Assembly: GCA_016707785.1 (NCBI GenBank)
Contig: JADJGZ010000029.1
Span: 1 to 64,000 of the forward strand
Length of the DNA: 64,000 nt
Direction: 5' to 3'
Origin: Bacteroidales bacterium
Lineage (GTDB): Bacteria; Bacteroidota; Bacteroidia; Bacteroidales; UBA4417
Shown here: positions 57,497-64,000 of the stretch, piece by piece
Numbering within the stretch: position 1 is the stretch's first letter
Layout: the number at the start of each line of letters is the position of its first letter
Program-made: the position numbers and the translations under genes
Notes under the pieces: generated by a model
Told to the model about the DNA's origin: nothing
Databases searched by the model: none
The model's input: only the letters and a program-made list of their open reading frames with translations

Positions 57497-60400
57497 ATGA
57501 AGAAATCTAGTTGGTTAACGGCTTCAATTGCCTTTATGATACTGGCTGCAGGCTTGCTGGTATTCCAGCAACAACCGGTATTTGCCCAGACTAAAAGCCA
57601 GTCTGCTAAAAAGGAGAAGAAGCAGGATAAGAAGGATGCAAAAAAAGAAGATGCCAAGTCGGATACCCTGAAATCAACTACTTTCGGTGGGCTGAAATGG
57701 CGTAGCATAGGCCCGGCATTCGCATCGGGACGTATTGCTGATTTTGCCATTAATCCCAAAAATAAAAGCGAATGGTTCGTAGCTGTTGCTTCAGGCCATG
57801 TGTGGAAAACAACCAATAACGGCACCACTTTCGATCCTGTATTCGACAATTACGGAGCCTATTCCATGGCTTGTGTTACCTACGATCCCAATAATACCAA
57901 TGTTGTTTGGGTAGGAACCGGCGAAAATAACCATCAGCGTGCCCTGGGTTATGGAAATGGTGTATATAAAAGTACCGATGGCGGGAAAAGCTTTACAAAT
58001 ATGGGGCTGAAAGAATCAAGGCAGATAGGTGAAGTGCTGATCGATCCCCGTAACTCCGATGTGGTATTTGTAGCTGCAGAAGGTTCTGTCTGGGGACCCG
58101 GCGGTGACAGGGGTTTGTATAAATCAACCGACGGGGGAAAGAACTGGAAAAAAGTGCTTGAAATCAGTGAAAATACGGGGGTAAATAATGTACTCCTCGA
58201 TCCCCGCAATCCTGACATCATGTATGCTTCTTCCGAACAAAGGCGCAGGCATGTATTCACTAAAATTGGTGGAGGCCCTGAAACAGCCATCTATAAATCT
58301 ACTAATGGTGGAGATAGTTGGGACAAGATTACCAATGGATTGCCTTCAGTGGATATGGGCGGAATCGGACTGGCCATTTCCCCTGTTAATCCTGATATCG
58401 TATATGCAATCATTGAGGCTGCTGAAGATGGTGGAGGTTTTTACAGAACTACCGACAGGGGGGCATCCTGGCAGAAAATGAGCAGCCACACAGCACAAGG
58501 ACAATACTACAACGAAATCTATTGCGACCCCAAGAATGCCGATAAGGTGTATTCGATGGAAACCGTATCGCAGGTAACCACCGATGGTGGAAAAACCTGG
58601 ACGATGGTTGGCCTCAGCAAGCGTCATGTTGATGACCATGCCCTCTGGATTGACCCTGAGAATACACAGCACTTCTTTATTGGAGGAGATGGGGGAATCT
58701 ATGAAACCTACGATGGAGGGAGCAATTATATCTTCAAGTCAAACCTTCCTGTTACCCAGTTTTATCGCGTTCAGGTGGATAATTCAGAGCCTTTCTACTA
58801 TGTATATGGGGGAACCCAGGACAACAACAGTATGGGCGGGCCTTCGAGGAACATCAGCGACGATGGGGTAACCAGCGATGAATGGTTCGTTACCAATGGT
58901 GGTGATGGGTTCTGGTCACAGATTGACCCCACAGATCCCAACATTGTGTATGCTGAATCGCAGTATGGTGGCATGGTTCGCTACGACAGGAAAAGCCAGG
59001 AAGCGATTGATATCCGTCCGGAACCACGCAAAGGCGAAAACAGCTACCAATGGAACTGGAATACCCCGCTTGTGCTGAGCAAGCATTCCAACACCCGTCT
59101 CTATTGTGCAGCAAATAAGGTGTTCAGAAGCGATGACAGGGGAAATACCTGGAAAGTAATCAGTGATGACCTTACTGCCGGCATCGACAGGAATACATGG
59201 CCTGTGATGGGAAAATACTGGCCCAGTGATGCTGTAGCAAAAGATATATCTACTTCTCTTTTTGGAACCATTGTTTCCTTTGATGAATCGCCTAAAAATG
59301 AGAACCTGTTATATGCAGGAACCGACGACGGACTGATCCGTGTGACAGAAGATGCCGGGCAGAACTGGTCGAAAGTATCATCGTTCCCCGGAGTACCTGA
59401 AAACACTTATGTGAGTGACCTGATGGCCTCAAGATTTGATGAAAATATTGTTTTTGCTGCCTTTGATAATATCCTGAGAGACGACTTCAAACCTTATGTA
59501 TTCAAAAGTACCGATAAAGGCAAAACCTGGGTTTCAATAGCCGCTAATCTGCCGGCTAATGGAACCGTTCATAGCATTCAGCAGGATCATGTAAATCCGG
59601 ATCTGCTGTTTATCGGGACTGAATTTGGTTGCTATTTCAGTAACGATGGAGGCAAAATCTGGGTTCAGTTGAAATCCGGAATGCCCGCTGTTCCTGTGAG
59701 AGATATTGCCATTCAGCAGAGAGAAAATGACCTGGTAGTGGCTACCTTCGGCAGAGGATTTTATATTCTTGATGATTATACGCCACTCAGGACTTTCAAA
59801 AAAGATATCCTTGAGAAAGAAGGTTATCTGTTCCCGGTAAAAGATGCCCTCATGTACATTCAGACCGGAGGCAAGTACGGCCAGGGTGCAACCTATTTCA
59901 AGGCAAAGAATCCTGAATTTGGAGCTGTATTCACTTATTATGCCAAGGAAGGCCCAAAATCAATGAAGGATGTCCGTAAAGAAAAGGAAGCTGAGCTATT
60001 CAAGAAAGGCGAGCCCATCCCTCAACCGACAGAAGCTGTTCTGCAGACTGAGAAAAATGAAATTGCCCCTTATCTCACCTTCATGGTTACTGATGAACAG
60101 GGAAACAAGGTTAGAATGATAAAAAAGGCTGTTTCAGCCGGGATTAACCGGGTAAACTGGGATTTGCGTTACCAGAGCAATCATTCCGTGGAAGCTGGTG
60201 GCGACCCCGATCCTTTAAAAGATGCTGGAAGCGATGTTTTGGCTGTCCCCGGGAAATACCAGGTTAGTCTTTACCTTACGGGCAATGGTGAAACGAAGCT
60301 TATTGCAGGGCCTGAAGCGTTTAACTGTATTACATTGAACAATACTACTCTTCCTGCAAAGGATAGGGCGGCACTTGCCGAATTCCACAAAAAGGTTGCA

Positions 60401-60835
60401 GAGGTAACAAGGGTCATGCAAGGTACCGAATCTTATGCCGAAGGTTTGCTGAAGCGATCAGCTAATATCGTGCAGGCATTAAATACCTCACCACTTGCCA
60501 CTCCTGAGCTTATCGCCAAAGCTACCGATGTTAGCATGCAGCTTGATTCTCTTCTCAATAAGAAATTCAACAGGAAATCCATTCGCCCCAGCGACGAAGA
60601 AAATCCTCCTGCACCGGTACCACTTAATAACCGGTTGGGTAAAATCTCCTGGACTACCTGGGTTTCTACCAGCGAACCTACACAGGGACAAAAAGATGCC
60701 CTTTCTATACTGATGGAAGAGTTCCCACCGGTTTATCAGTTAGTGAAACAAATCGGCGAAGTGACGCTGAGAGACTGGGGGGGGGGAGCGGTCCCCGGAC
60801 GTTTGCCTGAGAGAAATTCTGATCTTTTAGAATGA
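57497..60835 (+). CDS. Large secreted VPS10/BNR-repeat protein
   Basis: A 1112-residue exported protein. Signal peptide (about 1-30), a lysine-rich linker (KKEKKQDKKDAKKED, 36-52), then about ten BNR/sortilin-type repeats with Asp-box motifs (YKSTDGGKSFTNMG, YKSTDGGKNWKKV, YRTTDRGASWQKM, VTEDAGQNWSKV, FKSTDKGKTWVSI). These would build one or two beta propellers, as in VPS10-domain glycosyl-hydrolase-like proteins. The last 300 residues are helical and contain LSPLATPELIAKATDVSMQL. There is a run of ten G at 60777-60786 just before the stop; an indel there could change the C-terminus (GGAVPGRLPERNSDLLE as read). Enzymatic role not proven. Confidence 0.88.
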   Translation: MKKSSWLTASIAFMILAAGLLVFQQQPVFAQTKSQSAKKEKKQDKKDAKKEDAKSDTLKSTTFGGLKWRSIGPAFASGRIADFAINPKNKSEWFVAVASGHVWKTTNNGTTFDPVFDNYGAYSMACVTYDPNNTNVVWVGTGENNHQRALGYGNGVYKSTDGGKSFTNMGLKESRQIGEVLIDPRNSDVVFVAAEGSVWGPGGDRGLYKSTDGGKNWKKVLEISENTGVNNVLLDPRNPDIMYASSEQRRRHVFTKIGGGPETAIYKSTNGGDSWDKITNGLPSVDMGGIGLAISPVNPDIVYAIIEAAEDGGGFYRTTDRGASWQKMSSHTAQGQYYNEIYCDPKNADKVYSMETVSQVTTDGGKTWTMVGLSKRHVDDHALWIDPENTQHFFIGGDGGIYETYDGGSNYIFKSNLPVTQFYRVQVDNSEPFYYVYGGTQDNNSMGGPSRNISDDGVTSDEWFVTNGGDGFWSQIDPTDPNIVYAESQYGGMVRYDRKSQEAIDIRPEPRKGENSYQWNWNTPLVLSKHSNTRLYCAANKVFRSDDRGNTWKVISDDLTAGIDRNTWPVMGKYWPSDAVAKDISTSLFGTIVSFDESPKNENLLYAGTDDGLIRVTEDAGQNWSKVSSFPGVPENTYVSDLMASRFDENIVFAAFDNILRDDFKPYVFKSTDKGKTWVSIAANLPANGTVHSIQQDHVNPDLLFIGTEFGCYFSNDGGKIWVQLKSGMPAVPVRDIAIQQRENDLVVATFGRGFYILDDYTPLRTFKKDILEKEGYLFPVKDALMYIQTGGKYGQGATYFKAKNPEFGAVFTYYAKEGPKSMKDVRKEKEAELFKKGEPIPQPTEAVLQTEKNEIAPYLTFMVTDEQGNKVRMIKKAVSAGINRVNWDLRYQSNHSVEAGGDPDPLKDAGSDVLAVPGKYQVSLYLTGNGETKLIAGPEAFNCITLNNTTLPAKDRAALAEFHKKVAEVTRVMQGTESYAEGLLKRSANIVQALNTSPLATPELIAKATDVSMQLDSLLNKKFNRKSIRPSDEENPPAPVPLNNRLGKISWTTWVSTSEPTQGQKDALSILMEEFPPVYQLVKQIGEVTLRDWGGGAVPGRLPERNSDLLE

Positions 60836-61164
60836 ATTTACCCGGACTGTGGGAGCCCCAGGTTTCAACCCCCCCTGGACTGGGGATGGTTGCCATGGCC
60901 TTAGGCCGACTTGGAATTGTCGCAGGAGACCATCATGCGAAACAAGAACTAACAGCGTTGGTTCTGACTCGACAGAACTAAAACCATAATGAAATCAGTA
61001 TTAGGCTGGTGTACACCTTGAAACCCCGGCCTTTGCTGGGGACAGAAAACCATGGCCTTAGGCCTGATTATGATCAGGAAAGAATAACTTATCTCAGGCT
61101 GGGGTCAAATTGAAATGAATTCTTCCATGTTTGCAAGGGGGGCGAAAATTACATGAAGGCTGCC
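60836..61164. repeat. Intergenic region with 50-bp imperfect direct repeat
   Basis: Two similar stretches of about 50 bases, at 60857-60906 and 61018-61064, both containing TTTCAACCCCCCCTGGAC-like or TGAAACCCCGGCC text and ending in CCATGGCCTTAGGCC. No gene is present. The unit may be a dispersed repeat. Confidence 0.5.
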
Positions 61165-62722
61165 TCATTCGCTTAATAGGCAGAAAGAATGATTATAGAT
61201 TCCTGATTGTACAATAAGGTAAATTCCGGGGGAACGGGATGTCTAGTTGGGTTGGAACCCTGCCATCGACCTTTGAGGTATATACTAATTTACCTGAAGC
61301 ATCCATAATCTGCAGCTGCAGGGATTCCTTATCCCAGCGTGGCTCGATGGTGAATTGTCCCTGGCTTGGGTTTGGATAGATACGAGCAATGGTACGCTGA
61401 TTGTCGCCAACTCCGGTGGTATTGATCACCTGGGTCTGTTTAACAAGCGACCAGTTGCCTTCTCCACATGTATTGCTTGCCTTGACGCGGATTTCTGCAT
61501 TTCCAAGGTAGGCATTGTTCCAGGTTACAGTACCAGTGGTACCATTGCCTGATATGGTGCCTGCATCGGCAGGTGTGATTTCCCACTGGTAGGATTCTGC
61601 TTCATTGGCTCCGGTTGTCAGGTATGAACTCTGACTTACTGAAGAAAGGTCAACCATATCAGGTCCTGTAGGCTGCGCTGCTTGTGCAGGTGCATTGCTT
61701 ACCGAGATGGAAACCGATTGTCCTGAGCCATTTCCGCATGAATTTGAAGGTACAACTTCCAAAGTTCCATTTGAATTGCCAATTGAAACTGTAATTGAGT
61801 TTGTCCCTTGACCTGAAGTGATGGTAGTTCCGGCAGGAACAATCCAGTTATAAGCCACACCAGCTACATTGGCAACAGAGTAGGTTTGTGTTGAACCCTG
61901 ACAGGGGTCAGTAAGTCCTGAAATGGCTGAAGGCTGTGCCGGTGCTGCATTTACTGTAACCGCCAGGTTGCTGGCAGCTCCGTTTCCTGCTGTATTGGAA
62001 CCATAAACGCTTACATTACCCGAAACTGAAGAAGCACCAAAATTCACTGATATGCTTGTAGTTCCCTGACCGGAAACAATGGAAGCTCCGGTTGGTACTG
62101 ACCACACATAATTGCTTGCACCTGAAATAGCTCCAACTGAATAGGTAAAGTTATTATTCTTACAAACGCTTGCAGGGCCTGAAATTGGGCCGGCTGCTGC
62201 GGGTGGTGCAGCAACTGCTTCATTTACTGCCAGGGTGCTTAAACGCACCGGTCCTGGTTTCCCTTTTGCAAAGGCTCCATAGAACGTAACTTGTCCGGTT
62301 CCGGCCACTGGGGCGGTCCAGTTGAATGTCCAGGAACTATTGCTTGTATTTGCACTGGTATGGGTGACATACTTGTTGCTTCCAACCAGTTGGCTGTTTG
62401 TGCCAGCTGCAAGGGTTCCAAGCAAAGTGCCGGCAGCATTCTGAGGGGATACCTCAAAACCAAACTTTCCGGTTCCTGTAAGCTGGTTGGAGGCTGTAAT
62501 CTGGTAGGTTTGACCAGGAGTATATCCTCCCGCAGGAATATTTGAGGTAATCCAGCCGGCAACAGTTGTAGGGGTGCCACCGTGACATTCAGTGCAATTA
62601 CTGCCATCACCTGGTGAACCGGTCTTGGCAGCAGGTGCCCCGGTGGGGTAAAAAGCTACAAAAGAACTCAGCAATACGATGGATGCTAAACTGATAAAAA
62701 GGGGTAAACGTTTTGTCTTCAT
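61165..62722 (-). pseudogene. T9SS protein with choice-of-anchor V domain and PKD-like repeats, frameshifted at C-terminus
   Basis: A secreted protein of about 515 residues. The signal peptide (about 1-30) is followed by a choice-of-anchor/Reeler-like domain (about 35-165) that has NCTECHGG (CXXCH, a c-type haem motif) near residue 43. Two or three PKD/Ig-like repeats come next (VCKNNNFTYSVGAISGASNY, DPCQGSTQTYSVANVAGVAY). The sorting domain begins at ARIYPNPSQGQFTIEPR. The frame as read ends FPRNLPYCTIRNL at 61193, but the alternative frame at the CCCCC run reads PGIYLIVQSG, the expected sorting-domain ending, with a TGA at 61165. A one-base indel is the simplest explanation. Confidence 0.75.
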
Positions 62723-62940
62723 AGAAATGGGTTTTGGTAATATAAGCTAAAGTTTATCTTATTTTCAAAAATAGCTGCCATTTTAAACATCACCATACCT
62801 TTTTTGTTCAACGGGATTAAAAAGAAGATGAACGGGAATATTTACTGATAAATCGGATTGTAAAAAAGAAAAAGGTGCTACACTGGGATTTTATGCCCAA
62901 TGACGCACCTTATCATTGCAAGGTTGCTAAATGAAATGGA
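62723..62940. other. Intergenic region, nothing recognised
   Basis: Short gap between two T9SS genes on the same strand. AT-rich, no gene or clear hairpin. Confidence 0.45.
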
Positions 62941-64000
62941 TCAGGGGATTACAACGAATCTTTGAATGCTAAAGTTTTGTTTAGTGCGAAGAAGCAAATA
63001 ATAAACTGAAGGTGTAAGTTTAATATCGAGACGTTTGAACATCTCCCCTTAAATTTCAAAGGATTGAAGCTGGTTTCCGGATGAATTCAGCAATGAAGCC
63101 TTTATTTTCCCGTTTAAGTTGGCTGTTTCAATGAATAACTCATTTTTACATGGGGAGGGGTACAGTGTAAAACTGGGTTTGCTTGGTTCTTGTATTCCCT
63201 CAAGCAGAACGAGATGAATCTCTTTAGGATCGGACCATTCTCCTTCACTACAGCTGTTACTCCCCCTGACCCGGATGATGACTACGCCAAAATATCCCGG
63301 ATTCCAGTTAACTACTGCTGTTAAACCATTGCCGGTAACTGTTCCGGCTTCGGCTGGTGTTAATTCCCATTCATATTGAGTAGCATTCGCAGCACCGGTA
63401 GTTGAATAATTTGAAGTAGGAGTGAGGGTTGGATCTAATTCTGAAGGACCGGAGATGAATGCAGTCCAGCCAGGTAAGGCCTGTATTGTAAGGTATTTGG
63501 TCCTGACAGGTGATTGTCCGCAGTCATTCACTGCATGAAGTTCTATGTACCCGCTATTTGGGCCTATTACAACGGTGATAGAGTTGGTGCCTGACCCGTC
63601 AATAATTTCTGAACCGGATGGCACTCCCCAACTATATTCAACGCCTGGAGTATTTTCAACCGTGTATACCTGTGTACTTCCCTGGCAGGGCTCGGCTATT
63701 CCCGAAATTTCCCCCGGTTGCAATGGCATTTCAGAGATAATGATATTTTTGGTTTTAGCGGGGCCTGTCCCGCAATCATTGACGGGTGTTACCGATATTT
63801 CCCCGGATTCGGGTCCAACAAGCATTGATATACTATTGGTTCCCTGTCCTGAAACGATGCTTGATCCGCTGGGTACAGTCCAGGTAAAGGTGGTTCCCTC
63901 TGCATTTGGAACTGCATAATTAACAGTACTGCCTTCGCACGGAGCTTCCGGACCTTCCATTACAGCGGGCTGAGAAGGGATGGAACGTACCGTAATAAAA
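62941..64000 (-). CDS. T9SS protein with Ig/PKD-like repeats, partial, with in-frame stop
   Basis: The C-terminal part of a large secreted protein; it is open to the window's end at 64000. Two or three PKD/Ig-like repeats (APCEGSTVNYAVPNAEGTTF, EPCQGSTQVYTVENTPGVEY, TNSITVVIGPNSGYIELHAV) precede a sorting domain (SFTLYPSPCKNELFIETANL). The frame meets TAA at 63049 but then continues in the same frame for 35 codons (GEMFKRLDIKLTPSVYYLLL, ending RFVVIP) to a TGA at 62941. The second part matches the end of a T9SS domain, so the TAA is a nonsense change or an error. Confidence 0.75.

Noticed and set aside
62941..63051. Recoded stop (selenocysteine or pyrrolysine)
   Set aside because: The codon is TAA, which is used by neither system, and there is no associated structure.

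Overview
The window comes from a member of the Bacteroidota. Six predicted secreted proteins carry a type IX secretion (T9SS) C-terminal sorting domain, start contexts lack Shine-Dalgarno sequences, and gene content is typical of the phylum (LytTR/LytS pair, TerC, an HAE1-type RND pump with its own TolC, VPS10/BNR protein, YgiQ). A finer placement is not possible by eye. No tRNA, rRNA, CRISPR array or complete IS element was seen.

Layout. 0.3-4.1 kb: four consecutive minus-strand genes (aldo/keto reductase, a small secreted protein, TerC, a barrel-like protein), all near full length but broken by several small indels, which may be poor sequence at a contig end. 4.3-14.2 kb: secreted and surface proteins, including a six-hairpin glycosidase-like protein and three T9SS proteins with different propeller-type repeats. 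14.6-16.8 kb: LytTR regulator and LytS-type kinase. 17-20 kb: CrtISO-like oxidoreductase, SDR and NTF2-like protein. 20.5-23.7 kb: a T9SS protein and a CBM9-like/esterase pair. 24-36.8 kb: a RiPP locus. 37-39.3 kb: PhzF, a broken Bro-N gene and a GyrI-like protein. 39.7-45.2 kb: RND efflux operon. 45.4-47.8 kb: GC-rich repeats around a DUF559 gene, then a decaying AT-rich gene. 47.8-52.8 kb: tag, a TPR protein, a membrane protein, ygiQ, uspA. 52.9-57.2 kb: tandem repeats, a broken membrane/barrel gene, an ECF sigma factor and a serpin. 57.5-64 kb: VPS10-like protein and two PKD/Ig-like T9SS proteins, the last running off the window.

The main system is the RiPP locus on the minus strand. Transcription would start with a 176-residue precursor that has a nitrile-hydratase-like leader, a double-glycine site and a 48-residue Val/Thr/Ala/Glu-rich core. 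A PoyD-like radical SAM epimerase and a B12-type radical SAM protein (CX7CX2C, probable C-methyltransferase) follow. Then come TolC, HlyD, a C39-peptidase ABC exporter and a second NHLM-type ABC exporter. Maturation, leader removal and export across both membranes are therefore encoded together. This is the gene logic of proteusins (polytheonamide type), but the core is acidic and the leader looks internally duplicated.

A recurring theme is small reading-frame lesions. Besides the first 4 kb they occur in the genes at 6.4-8.1, 44.1-45.2, 53.6-54.9, 55.9-57.2, 61.2 and 63.0 kb. In most cases the continuation is clear in another frame, so sequencing error and recent decay cannot be separated from this sequence alone.
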